Source: CAZKWG01 sp964615375 (GTDB taxonomy: Bacteria > Myxococcota_A > UBA796 > CAZKWG01). From it: 64,000 bases of DNA. The stretch is taken from positions 62,001-126,000 of the forward strand of contig CAZTOW010000027.1 of assembly GCA_964615375.1 (NCBI GenBank), written 5' to 3'. Of this stretch, positions 26,630 to 34,215 are shown in pieces (the first letter of the stretch is position 1; each line of letters opens with the position of its first letter). Under the pieces are notes generated by a model. The model was not told where the DNA came from and did no database searches. It was given only the letters and a program-made list of their open reading frames with translations. The position numbers were made by a program, and so were the translations under genes.

Positions 26630-27595
26630 TCAGAGGTCACCCGTGGTTCCCTCCTCCTGGAGCAGCCTGGGGAGCGCGCGCTCCAGCGCGAGCCGCTCGC
26701 CCAGCACGCGCTGTCCCTCCGGGCTCGGGTGATCGTGATCGGCCGGGTTCGCCGGGTAGAAGCTCTCCTGGGGGAGCCCCGCGAGAAGAGCGCCTAGGTC
26801 GAGGTACGGGATCTGCAGCTCCTCGAGCGCCTGGTGCTGGGCCTCGAGCCAGGCGCGGTGCTTCTCGCAGAAGGCGGCGTCGGCCTCGCAATGCTCGCCC
26901 GCGAAGACGTGAGGGACCAGCGTGATGACCTTGAAGTCGGCCCCCAGCGCGCGGGCCTGCGCCGCCATGTCCAGGACCTGGGCCTTGTAGAACCCCAGGT
27001 CGGGGCGCTCCTCCACGCCGGGGGCCAGCAGCGCGCCCTCCACGGCGCGGGCGAGGGCCGAGGCGCGGCGGAGCGGGCTCGGGAGGAGGGCGCCCTGCGT
27101 GCCCACCCAGACCGGGTAGCCGAAGCGGCCGAGCTGAACGGTGGTGTTGCGCAGGACGTCGTTGGTGTAGCTGGCGTACCAGACCTCGTCGGGCTCCCAG
27201 CGGGCGGCCTGGTGGCGCAGCGTCGCGGCGCAGCCCTCGGCGTCGTAGCCGTAGTGGCCGAAGTTGAGGATCTGGAGAAGCTCGCCGTACTGGTCGCGCA
27301 GCGTGTCCTCCATCACCCGCGTCCAGGTCTGCTCCGCCGTGCCCGTGCCCCAGGTCATCGAGTCGCCCAGCACGACGACGCGCCGCAGCCCCGGGGCGGG
27401 GCCCGGCGGGATCTCGCGCTCGTGGAAGCCCCAGGCGTTGGCGCCGTGCGTGTGGGGGGTGCTGGCGAAGCCGCGGCCGGGCTCGTCCCAGGGGAAGAGG
27501 ACCGTGCCCTCCTCGCGCCGGAAGAAGGCCTCGGCCACACCCAGCGAGAGCGCCGTGGAGGCCAGCATCAAGCCCAGCTTGTAGAGGGACCTCAC
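26630..27595 (-). CDS. SGNH/GDSL-family hydrolase, membrane-anchored
   Basis: 321 residues using the GTG at 27595, which lies one base after the stop of the ABC-2 permease and has a GGGGAG Shine-Dalgarno 5 bases upstream. N-terminal membrane anchor (LYKLGLMLASTALSLGVAEAFF). SGNH blocks: VVVLGDSMTWG (nucleophile Ser), FGHYGYDAEG (Gly), SYTNDVLRN (Asn) and HDHPSPEGQ (Asp/His). Probably an extracytoplasmic acyl-esterase or O-acetyl-transfer-type enzyme acting on sugars or lipids. Its position behind ABC-2 permease genes suggests modification of an exported polymer or lipid (inference). Confidence 0.85.
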   Translation of the reverse strand: MRSLYKLGLMLASTALSLGVAEAFFRREEGTVLFPWDEPGRGFASTPHTHGANAWGFHEREIPPGPAPGLRRVVVLGDSMTWGTGTAEQTWTRVMEDTLRDQYGELLQILNFGHYGYDAEGCAATLRHQAARWEPDEVWYASYTNDVLRNTTVQLGRFGYPVWVGTQGALLPSPLRRASALARAVEGALLAPGVEERPDLGFYKAQVLDMAAQARALGADFKVITLVPHVFAGEHCEADAAFCEKHRAWLEAQHQALEELQIPYLDLGALLAGLPQESFYPANPADHDHPSPEGQRVLGERLALERALPRLLQEEGTTGDL

Positions 27596-27596
27596 C

Positions 27597-28373
27597 TCAG
27601 CTCCCCGCCGAGGTGTAGCGGCGCAGCCCGAAGCGGAAGGCCCCGTAGCCCAGCGCGAGCAGCAGGGCCCCGACCAGCGGCTGAAGCAGCGCGTAGATCC
27701 GCCAGCCCTCGCCCCCAATCACCCAGAGCGCCCCGTAGAAGCCGGCGAAGCCGAGCGGCAGGGCCACCGTGAGCAGCCAGCGCAGCGGCGCGCCGAAGAG
27801 GTCCAGCGGGTAGCGCGCGAAGGTCCCCAGCTGAAGCACCAGCCCCACGGCCGTCCCGCGGTGGTGCAGGTGGAAGCCCAGGCTGGCGAAGGCGCTGACG
27901 ATCCCGCCCAGCGCCGCCGCCCCCGAGAGCACGGCCAGCGGCAACAGCGCCCAGCGCCAGGGCGCCGCGTCCAGCCCCCACCAGGCCGCCGCCCCCATGA
28001 TGGCCACCCCCAGCGCGAAGCCGGGCAGGTCCTCCAGGCTCAGGTTATCCACCAGGAGTTGTAGATAGGGGTCCACCGGCCGCAACAGCAGGCGGTCCAG
28101 CTCGCCGCCCAGGATGTAGCGCTGGTTCAGCACATAGAGGCCCTGGAAGACCACGTAGAAGACCCCGGCCACCGTGTCGGCGAAGCCCCAGCAGAACAGC
28201 ACCTCCGGCCCGGTCCAGCCCGCCAGGTGAGGCACATGCTGGAACAGGGTGAGCACGATGATCGGCCCCGCGGCGGCCACCAGCGCCCCGCCCAGCGCCC
28301 CCGCCAGCAGATCCTCGCGGTGGACCAGCCGGGCCTGGAGCCGGCGGGCGATCATCGTCGCCAGGACGCTCAC
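27597..28373 (-). CDS. ABC-2-type exporter permease, subunit B
   Basis: 258 residues, GTG start at 28373 overlapping the stop of the preceding permease (GTGA). About six membrane helices (AGPIIVLTLFQHV, LPGFALGVAIMGAAAWW, WALLPLAVLSGAAALGGIVSAF, LLTVALPLGFAGFYGALW) with the motif LDRLLLRPVDPYLQLL typical of the two-permease exporters (COG3694 type). It pairs with the permease at 28370-29158 and, by family, with an ATPase of the type encoded at 32255-33235. Substrate unknown. Confidence 0.85.
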   Translation of the reverse strand: MSVLATMIARRLQARLVHREDLLAGALGGALVAAAGPIIVLTLFQHVPHLAGWTGPEVLFCWGFADTVAGVFYVVFQGLYVLNQRYILGGELDRLLLRPVDPYLQLLVDNLSLEDLPGFALGVAIMGAAAWWGLDAAPWRWALLPLAVLSGAAALGGIVSAFASLGFHLHHRGTAVGLVLQLGTFARYPLDLFGAPLRWLLTVALPLGFAGFYGALWVIGGEGWRIYALLQPLVGALLLALGYGAFRFGLRRYTSAGS

Positions 28374-29158
28374 CCGCCCTCCAGGACCAGGCCGCGGGAG
28401 ACGCGGCGCCATGCTAAAATCCCTAGTGTCCAAAGACACAGACACCAGGCGGCCTGCTCCAGCAGGAGCGGCAGGGCGGGCTCGCGCTGGAGCAGCAGGG
28501 CGGCCGGGCTCCGACCCATGGTGTGGAAGGGCAGCAGGAAGGCGATCTGTCGGACCACGGGCGGGAAGAGCTCCAGCGGCACCAGGGCCCCGGACAGCAG
28601 CGTGACCAGCGTGGCCTTGAGGTAGGAGAGCCCGACCACGTTGCGCACCCGCGCCACGGCGAGCCCCAGCAGGAAGGAGATCCCGAAGTTCACCCCGTGG
28701 GCCAGCCCGAGCGAGAGCGCCCAGGCCGCCCAGAGCAGGGGCCGCGGCGGGAGACCTGGCGGCGCCACCAGCGCGATGATCGCCAGCAGCGGCAGGCTGC
28801 CCACCAGCAGGCAGGCCGTCGCCCGCCCCGCGTCCCGCGCCCAGGTCCCCGCCTGCAGCGAGAGCGGGCGCAGCAGGTCCGCGGCGATCTGCCCGTCGCG
28901 GATGCGGCCGCCGATGTCCTCGTGGACGCGCGTGGCGACCGCCGGCACCGCCGCCCAGCTCACCAGGACCAGGCCCCGCCAGCGCTCGCCCGGGGCCCCG
29001 CCGAAGACCGGGCTCGCCGCCGTCGCCGCGGTCCACAGCGTGCCGTTCAGCGCCGCGACCAGGCACGCGCTCACGAGCTGCAGCACGATCTCCGTGCGGT
29101 AGGCCAGGTGGTGGCGGAAGCCGACCTTCCAGGCCGCCAGCAGGGCGCGGGGGGTCAT
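28370..29158 (-). CDS. ABC-2-type exporter permease, subunit A
   Basis: 262 residues from the ATG at 29158, overlapping the GNAT toxin stop (ATGA). Helical membrane protein of the COG4587 type: AAWKVGFRHHLAYRTEIVLQL at the start, RDGQIAADLLRPLS, then six helices. The 3-prime end of the gene (28414-28426) contains a CTAR-N5-YTAG palindrome read as rare codons (CTA GGG ATT TTA GCA). The usual gene order for this exporter is ATPase-permease-permease; here the ATPase lies 3.1 kb upstream, past two toxin-antitoxin modules. Confidence 0.85.
   Translation of the reverse strand: MTPRALLAAWKVGFRHHLAYRTEIVLQLVSACLVAALNGTLWTAATAASPVFGGAPGERWRGLVLVSWAAVPAVATRVHEDIGGRIRDGQIAADLLRPLSLQAGTWARDAGRATACLLVGSLPLLAIIALVAPPGLPPRPLLWAAWALSLGLAHGVNFGISFLLGLAVARVRNVVGLSYLKATLVTLLSGALVPLELFPPVVRQIAFLLPFHTMGRSPAALLLQREPALPLLLEQAAWCLCLWTLGILAWRRVSRGLVLEGG
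28414..28426. repeat. CTAR-N5-YTAG dispersed palindrome, site 2
   Basis: CTAA-AATCC-CTAG, inside the 3-prime end of the ABC-2 permease gene. On the coding strand it is read CTA GGG ATT TTA GCA (Leu-Gly-Ile-Leu-Ala), a cluster of rare codons in an otherwise GC-rich gene. Confidence 0.7.
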
Positions 29159-29682
29159 GGCGACGCGGCCGCGGCGATCGTCCCGATGTCCAGGAACATC
29201 GGCGTCGGCTCGCCGTGCAGCATGCCCTCGCGTACCCCCTCCAACCGGACGAAGCCCAAGCCCTCGTAGAACGGGACCGCCCCCGGCTTTGCGTCCGTCA
29301 CCACCCCGACGCAACCGACCTGATCCCGCTGGATCACGGCCAGGCGCAGCGCGTGGCGCACCAGCGCACGCCCGAGGCCAGGGCCCTGGGCGCGCCGGTC
29401 CACGCCGAGCCGGGCCAGGCGGAGGACCGGCAGCGGGTAGTCGGGCAGGCGTCGCCGCAGCACCGGATCAGGCACGGTCGCGCGCTCCAGGCTGCCCCCG
29501 GTGACCGTCACGAACCCGAGCAGGTCCGCCCCACGCGCGGCGACCCAGGTGACGGCCAGATGGAGCTTGAACTGGTTCTGCCCGGCGTAGTGCTGAAAGA
29601 AGCGATCCAAGGCGGGCTCACCGCAGGTGAACCCGCTCCGATCATCCTCTCGGCGCAGCAGTCGGATCTCCAGCTCAGCCAC
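29155..29682 (-). CDS. GNAT-family toxin (TacT/AtaT-like)
   Basis: 175 residues of the GNAT acetyltransferase fold: RLLRREDDRSGFTCGEPALDRFF at the N-terminus is the hallmark of toxin GNATs, followed by the acetyl-CoA loop RRAQGPGLGRALV and the catalytic-Tyr motif VPFYEGLGF. Such toxins acetylate the amino group of charged tRNAs and stop translation. It overlaps the RHH antitoxin gene by 8 bases, the standard layout for these modules, and its own stop overlaps the start of the ABC-2 permease. Specific tRNA target unknown. Confidence 0.87.
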   Translation of the reverse strand: MAELEIRLLRREDDRSGFTCGEPALDRFFQHYAGQNQFKLHLAVTWVAARGADLLGFVTVTGGSLERATVPDPVLRRRLPDYPLPVLRLARLGVDRRAQGPGLGRALVRHALRLAVIQRDQVGCVGVVTDAKPGAVPFYEGLGFVRLEGVREGMLHGEPTPMFLDIGTIAAAASP

Positions 29683-29941
29683 GCATCAGCTCCACGAGCT
29701 GAGCCGTCGGCGCGGCGGGCCCCTCCAGTCGGGAGACCAGCGCGTCGAAGCTGGCGTCGTCCAGGACGAGCCGCGTGGGGATGAACGCCTCGTCCGGGAG
29801 CTCGCGGCGCGACTCCATGAAGTACAGGAGGGCCTGCTCTACGACGAAATTCTTCTTGAGCCCGTGCTGCTCGGTGAAGCGGTCGAGCCGCTCCTTCGTA
29901 GCCGCGGAGATGGTGGCGGAGACCTGGGCGTCGGCGGACAT
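29675..29941 (-). CDS. Ribbon-helix-helix antitoxin (TacA/DUF1778-like)
   Basis: 88 residues from the ATG at 29941; an upstream in-frame ATG at 30004 would read through the operator and is rejected. N-terminal ribbon-helix-helix (DAQVSATISAATKERLDRF then KKNFVVEQALLYFM) binds DNA. The C-terminal tail (FDALVSRLEG, PTAQLVELMRG) should wrap the GNAT toxin and block acetyl-CoA binding, as in TacA. A 20-bp palindrome and promoter lie directly upstream, consistent with autoregulation by the complex. Confidence 0.85.
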   Translation of the reverse strand: MSADAQVSATISAATKERLDRFTEQHGLKKNFVVEQALLYFMESRRELPDEAFIPTRLVLDDASFDALVSRLEGPAAPTAQLVELMRG

Positions 29942-29967
29942 GGTGGTCTCTGGGCAGGGGTGAGGGA

Positions 29968-29987
29968 TTCCATGGCTGGCCATGGAA
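29968..29987. promoter_or_regulatory. Operator palindrome of the GNAT/RHH module
   Basis: TTCCATGGC-TG-GCCATGGAA: perfect 9-bp arms with a 2-base centre, 27-46 bases upstream of the antitoxin start and immediately downstream of the predicted -10 box. The fit to an RHH dimer-of-dimers site is good; likely bound by the antitoxin/toxin complex. Confidence 0.65.
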
Positions 29988-30016
29988 AAAATAGCCTGAG
30001 CCACAGCCGCCTACAA
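29988..30016 (-). promoter_or_regulatory. Candidate promoter of the GNAT/RHH module
   Basis: On the minus strand: TTGTAG (30016-30011), 17-base spacer, TATTTT (29993-29988). The start site would fall inside the operator at 29968-29987. The -35 is weak, the -10 good. The remainder of the gap to 30353 (about 340 bases) shows no convincing gene; short frames there have no recognisable features. Confidence 0.45.
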
Positions 30017-30305
30017 GGGCGATGGAGGGCGGTGGCGCGGAAGTCTCACGCGCGTCCGCGCTGGCGAACCGCGGGATGCTGGTGACGCAGAAGGTGCGTG
30101 AGTTCGGGCGGATCGCGGGCTTGCAGGTGGAGGACTGGTGCGGGGCGGGGGGCTGAGCTGTCCGTCGTGGAGCGGCGGGAGCTCTTGGCGCGATCCTATG
30201 AAGGACACCACGGCCTGCTCAAGGCCATCGTTCTACCTGAGCCCCCGCGCTCGGGGACGAAGCTGAGAGCTACTTCGGGGCCACACAGAGACTTGCCTGT
30301 TCTCG

Positions 30306-30334
30306 TTGCAACCCGCATAAGATATGTGTAGATA
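30306..30334 (+). promoter_or_regulatory. Candidate promoter of the AbiE-type module
   Basis: TTGCAA (30306-30311), 17-base spacer, TAGATA (30329-30334), 20 bases before the GTG start of the antitoxin gene. The spacer is filled by the dyad at 30313-30328, so repressor binding there would block RNA polymerase. Confidence 0.5.
30313..30328. promoter_or_regulatory. Upstream copy of a palindrome that also follows the AbiE-type module
   Basis: CCGCATAAGATATGTG, an imperfect dyad between the -35 and -10 boxes of the AbiEi-like gene. It matches the perfect palindrome at 32165-32181 at 13 of 16 positions. AbiEi antitoxins repress their own promoter by binding inverted repeats, so this is a likely operator. 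Confidence 0.55.
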
Positions 30335-30353
30335 ACAGCATTCAGGAAACTCT

Positions 30354-31175
30354 GTGAAGCCCTCCGCCTGGTTCGCAGCGCACCCCGTTTTCCGCGTCGA
30401 GGAGTTCATCGACGCACACGCCGCCGCGGGCCGATCCCGCCGGGGCAGCGAGTCCGTCCTGCGTCAGCACGTGCTGGCGGGCCATCTGATCCATGTGCGG
30501 CGGGGCCTGTACGCGACCGTGCCCGCCGGGGTGCCGGCCGACAGGGCGCCCGTAGATCCCTACCTTCTGGCCAGCCGGCTCACGGCGGACGCCGTGGTGG
30601 CCTTCCACGCCGCGCTCCAATTTCATGGCTACGCCTACTCCAGCTGGCGTCGGTACGACTACCTGACGGCGAGCCGGGATCAACCACTGCACTTCCGCGG
30701 TGCAGACTTCACGCCCGCGCAGGAGCCGGCCACGCTGCGCCAGAGAAAAGATCGCGGTGGGGGTATCGAGACGCGGCACCATTCGGGAGGCGAGGTGCGG
30801 GTCACCATCCTGGAGCGGACGCTGGTGGACGTCCTCGACGCCCCGGAGCGTATCGGTGACTGGGAAGAGATCTGGCGCTCCCTCTCGATGGTCCCTTTCC
30901 TGGACCTCGACCTCGTCGTCTGGCTGGTCCAGGCGGGCCGTCCTGCGATCACCGCGGCGCGCGTGGGGTTCTTCCTCGATCATCCGGCCCATCGAGAGGC
31001 CCTGTTCGTCACGGAGGCCCACCTCGCACCGCTGCGGGCTCTCGCCCCCAGGCAGCCGCGCTACCTCGATCGTCGCCGGACGCCCGGACGACTGGTCAGG
31101 GGCTGGAACCTGATCGTCCCCGAGACCGTCCTCGAACAAGACTGGGAGGAGCCTCATGTGGCCGAGCTCGTCTGA
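30354..31175 (+). CDS. abiEi: AbiEi-type antitoxin / transcriptional regulator
   Basis: 273 residues from GTG 30354 with a GGAAA RBS-like stretch upstream. N-terminal winged-helix domain (FRVEEFIDAHAAAGRSRRGSES then HVRRGLYATV, the recognition helix-wing typical of AbiEi), followed by the antitoxin domain (DAVVAFHAALQFHGYAYS, RVTILERTLVDVLDAPERIG). AbiEi is a type IV antitoxin that represses the operon and counteracts AbiEii without binding it. The toxin gene overlaps its end by 20 bases. Codon usage is GC-rich like the neighbours, so transfer, if any, is not recent. Confidence 0.85.
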   Translation: MKPSAWFAAHPVFRVEEFIDAHAAAGRSRRGSESVLRQHVLAGHLIHVRRGLYATVPAGVPADRAPVDPYLLASRLTADAVVAFHAALQFHGYAYSSWRRYDYLTASRDQPLHFRGADFTPAQEPATLRQRKDRGGGIETRHHSGGEVRVTILERTLVDVLDAPERIGDWEEIWRSLSMVPFLDLDLVVWLVQAGRPAITAARVGFFLDHPAHREALFVTEAHLAPLRALAPRQPRYLDRRRTPGRLVRGWNLIVPETVLEQDWEEPHVAELV

Positions 31176-32139
31176 GCTGGCGCGCCTGTCGGTCGAGACG
31201 GGCTTCGACGCGGAGCCGCTTGAGCGCGTCCTACAGCTTCTGGGCGTCCTGGATGAGCTCGCCCGGCATCCATTCCTGGGAGAGCGCGTCGCGCTCAAGG
31301 GAGGGACCGCGCTCAACCTCTTCTTCTTCGAGCTGCCGCGCCTCTCGGTCGATATTGATCTGAACTACATCGGGGCGGCGGACCGGGAGACCATGCTGGC
31401 CGAGCGCCCTCGGCTGGAGCAGGCGCTCGCGTCCGTCTGCAGTCGGCGGCGCCTGGAGCTGCGGCGCGCACCGAGCGAGCACGCGGGCGGGAAGTGGCGA
31501 ATGGGCTTCACCCGCGCTTCAGGGGCGCCGGGCGTGCTGGAGATCGACCTGAACTTCCTGCTCCGCGTCCCGCTCTGGCCGATCCAACGCAGGGACTCGG
31601 TCGCCATCGGGGCCTGGGTGGCCCGGCAGGTGCCCGTCCTGGATCTGCATGAGCTCGCGGGAGGCAAGCTCGTAGCCCTCCTCGCGCGTGACGCGAGTCG
31701 AGACCTCTTCGACGCGCACGCGCTCCTGAAGCGGGGGGACCTCGACCAGGAGCGGCTGCGACTCGCTTTCATCGTCACCGGTGCCGCGAACCGCAAAGAC
31801 TGGCGCGCGGTGCGCATCGACGACCTCCGCGTGGATCCAGGAGACGTGGCCGCCCGCTTGAGCCCCCTCCTCATGGCAGAGCGCGCGCCTCCACGAGCGG
31901 AAGCGGGAGCCTGGGCGGAGGCGCTCCTCGCCGAGGTGAAATCCGGGCTGGAGGCCCTGCTCCCCCTTCGCCCCCGAGAGATTGAGTTCCTGGCCCGCCT
32001 GAACGATCACGGCGAGATCGCGCCTGACCTGCTGACGGCGGATCCTGAGATGCAGGAGCGCCTTCGCCGCCATCCGGGTCTCTTGTGGAAGGCCGTGAAC
32101 GTGCGGGACTACAAAGCTCGAGGCGGGGCGAGCACATAG
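31156..32139 (+). CDS. abiEii: AbiEii-type nucleotidyltransferase toxin
   Basis: 327 residues with the minimal nucleotidyltransferase core: VALKGGTALNLFFFELPRLS followed by VDIDLNY (Gly49-Gly50-Thr51, Asp66, Asp68), a third acid in APGVLEIDLNFLL and the later LHELAGGKLVALLARDASRDLFDAHAL helix-Lys motif. AbiEii/MenT-type toxins add nucleotides to the tRNA acceptor end or otherwise inactivate translation; they can protect against phage by abortive infection. All nucleotidyltransferase residues appear intact. It starts within the end of the antitoxin gene, so production is coupled. Confidence 0.87.
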   Translation: MWPSSSELARLSVETGFDAEPLERVLQLLGVLDELARHPFLGERVALKGGTALNLFFFELPRLSVDIDLNYIGAADRETMLAERPRLEQALASVCSRRRLELRRAPSEHAGGKWRMGFTRASGAPGVLEIDLNFLLRVPLWPIQRRDSVAIGAWVARQVPVLDLHELAGGKLVALLARDASRDLFDAHALLKRGDLDQERLRLAFIVTGAANRKDWRAVRIDDLRVDPGDVAARLSPLLMAERAPPRAEAGAWAEALLAEVKSGLEALLPLRPREIEFLARLNDHGEIAPDLLTADPEMQERLRRHPGLLWKAVNVRDYKARGGAST

Positions 32140-32164
32140 AAGAATTGCCGAAACGCTCCGTTAC

Positions 32165-32181
32165 CCACATAAATTATGTGG
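32165..32181. promoter_or_regulatory. Downstream palindrome following the AbiE-type module
   Basis: CCACATAA-A-TTATGTGG: perfect 8-bp arms around one base, 26 bases after the toxin stop. Nearly identical to the operator-like dyad upstream of the module (30313-30328). It could be a second regulator site, or the duplicated end of an inserted segment. Confidence 0.55.
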
Positions 32182-32254
32182 ATTCGAGCGCAAATCGGAC
32201 AACCAGGAGCGGCGGAGACGTGAGCTCGAGTCCACGACTGGACGCCGCCCCCCC

Positions 32255-33235
32255 TCACCCCCGCTCCCCCTCGTAGAACCGCGCGATCAGCGCCTCCAGC
32301 GGCGGATCGTCCAGCCTCAGATCGGCAACGTCCAGCCGTGTCAGCACCTCGCGGACCAGGGCCGCCGCCCCCTCCTCGTCGGGCACGGGCAGGCTGAGGG
32401 TGAGCGGGCCCTCGCGCTGGAGCGCGGGGAGGCCGACCAGCGCCGCATCCTCGGGCGGGGCGCGCAGATCGACCCGGAGCACGCGGCGCCCGCCCAGCCG
32501 CCGGGCCAGCGCGTCCAGCGGCCCGTCGTGCAGGAGCCGCCCCTCGGACAGCAGCAGCACCCGCGGGCAGAGGGCGCGCACGTCGGCCAGGTCGTGGGTG
32601 GTCAGCAGGAGGGTGGTGTCGCCCTTGTCGCGGAGCTCGGCCAGGAAGGCGCGGAGCCGCAGCTTGACCGCCACGTCCAGGCCCACGGTGGGCTCGTCCA
32701 GGATGAGCAGGGGCGGGGCGTGCAGGAGGGCGGCGGCGAGCTCGCAGCGCATGCGCTCGCCGAGCGAGAGCTGGCGGACCTGCGTGCGCAGCAGCGGCCC
32801 CAGCCCCAGCACCTCGTCCAGGTGCCGGAGCCGCGCCTTGTAGTCGGCGTCCGAGACCTCGAACATGGCGGCCAGCAGGTCATAGGCCTCGATGACCGCC
32901 AGATCCCACCAGAGCTGCGTGCGCTGCCCGAAGACCACGCCCAGGCGCCGGACGTGGCGCGCCCGGTCGGCCAGGGGGTCGAGCCCGCCCACCCGCACGC
33001 TGCCGCCGCTGGGGGCCAGGATGCCGGTGAGCAGCTTGACGGTGGTGGACTTGCCCGCGCCGTTGGGGCCGAGCAGGGCCACGGCCTCGCCGGGCTCGAC
33101 GCGGAAGCTGACGCGGTCCAGGGCGACGCGCTCCTCCTCGGAGCGCAGCAGGTCGGCCACGGCGCCGAAGAGCCCGCGCCCGCGCTCGAGGCGGCGGTAG
33201 CGGCGGCTCAGCTCCGTAGCGACGATCTCCGACAC
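32255..33235 (-). CDS. ABC-2 exporter ATP-binding subunit
   Basis: 326 residues of the COG4586 type: SEEERVALDRVSFRVEPGEA, Walker A GPNGAGKSTTVK, Q-loop VVFGQRTQLWW, signature LSLGERMRCELAAAL, Walker B LLILDEPTVGLD, H-loop LLTTHDLADV and a C-terminal regulatory extension. FGQRTQLWWDLAV is diagnostic for the exporters that use two ABC-2 permeases like those at 27597-29158. No other permease is next to it, so it very probably energises that pair even though two toxin-antitoxin modules lie between. Confidence 0.88.
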   Translation of the reverse strand: MSEIVATELSRRYRRLERGRGLFGAVADLLRSEEERVALDRVSFRVEPGEAVALLGPNGAGKSTTVKLLTGILAPSGGSVRVGGLDPLADRARHVRRLGVVFGQRTQLWWDLAVIEAYDLLAAMFEVSDADYKARLRHLDEVLGLGPLLRTQVRQLSLGERMRCELAAALLHAPPLLILDEPTVGLDVAVKLRLRAFLAELRDKGDTTLLLTTHDLADVRALCPRVLLLSEGRLLHDGPLDALARRLGGRRVLRVDLRAPPEDAALVGLPALQREGPLTLSLPVPDEEGAAALVREVLTRLDVADLRLDDPPLEALIARFYEGERG

Positions 33236-33247
33236 GCGACCCTCCGC

Positions 33248-34150
33248 TCAGCGAGGAGCCCCAACGTAGCGCAGGACGAGGCCGGCGTGCGACTGCTGCA
33301 GGTCTCGGGGCAGCGGGCCGGGCCAGAGGGCCCAGGGCAGGGAGAAGAGGGCGAAGCGTGGGCCGCGCGCGGACCAGAAGTTCTGAGGCGGGTACGGCGT
33401 GAAGCGGCGGGTGAGCAGCCATCCGCGCTCGCCGAGCGCGCGGGCGAGCCAGGTCGGGCTCCACAGGCTCCAGGGGGCGTGGTCCTCCAGCGCGCTGGTG
33501 AGCATCGCCCCGCGGCCGGGGAGCACGAGCTCCAGGACCAGGGCGGCCCCAGGCGCGGCGACGGCGCTGAGCCCGTCCAGGAGGCGCGGGAGGTCCCGGC
33601 ACCAGGAGAGGGCGTAGCGGCAGAGGATCAGGTCCCAGGGGCCGGGGGCCACGGCGGGCAGCGGCGCGCCCTCGAAGTCGAAGGGGCGGGCGTCCAGACT
33701 GAGGAATTCCCGCGCGTTCTCCAGGGCGGGGCGCATGTGCTCCAGCAGCACCAGGCGCTCGGCGCGGACGGCGAGGCGGGCCGCGAGCTCTCCGGCGCCG
33801 CCGCCCAGGTCCAGGATGGCGCCCTCCAGCGGGAGGCCGAGCGCCAGGAGCCGGGCCTCGTCCTCCCGCGCCCGCGCCTCGCGCTCCGGCCGGCGGGCCT
33901 CGATCTCGCGGAACCAGGCGCCCTGGGGGTCGTCGAGGGAGGCCTGGTCCCAGGAGAGGGCGCGGGGCAGGCGGGCGCGCAGGCGGGCGGGAAGGACATC
34001 CACCAGGAGCTGGTCCCGCGGCTGGCGGCTCAGGCTGCCGCAGCGCTCGCAACAGATCCACCGGTGCTTGTAGACGGGCTGGACGGAGGCGGGGGCGCCA
34101 CAGGCGGGGCAGCGGAGACGGGGCGCCTGCTCGAGGACGCGACGTCGCAA
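33248..34150 (-). CDS. SAM-dependent methyltransferase with N-terminal zinc ribbon
   Basis: 300 residues. N-terminal Cys pairs (CPACGAPA and CCERCGSL) form a treble-clef/zinc-ribbon, followed by a class I methyltransferase fold with motif I (ILDLGGGAGELAARL), an acidic end of beta2 (LVLLEHMRPAL) and motif IV (WDLILCRYALSW). The architecture (zinc finger plus methyltransferase) is seen in sugar and cofactor C-methyltransferases, but no catalytic motif of a known subfamily stands out. Its start is 66 bases from the divergent glycosyltransferase, and its end is 12 bases before the ABC ATPase start on the same strand, so it may share that operon. Confidence 0.82.
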   Translation of the reverse strand: MRRRVLEQAPRLRCPACGAPASVQPVYKHRWICCERCGSLSRQPRDQLLVDVLPARLRARLPRALSWDQASLDDPQGAWFREIEARRPEREARAREDEARLLALGLPLEGAILDLGGGAGELAARLAVRAERLVLLEHMRPALENAREFLSLDARPFDFEGAPLPAVAPGPWDLILCRYALSWCRDLPRLLDGLSAVAAPGAALVLELVLPGRGAMLTSALEDHAPWSLWSPTWLARALGERGWLLTRRFTPYPPQNFWSARGPRFALFSLPWALWPGPLPRDLQQSHAGLVLRYVGAPR

Positions 34151-34215
34151 GGGCGTAGACCTCTGGCAGACGCTAACCCGCGCGCCCCGCCGGGCGCCGC
34201 GATAGACCCGCCCCG

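Noticed and set aside
30005..30353. Short frames between the two toxin-antitoxin modules (e.g. 30098-30331)
   Set aside because: Start codons lack RBS, no recognisable domain. The gap may hold gene remnants, but nothing specific can be supported beyond promoter elements.
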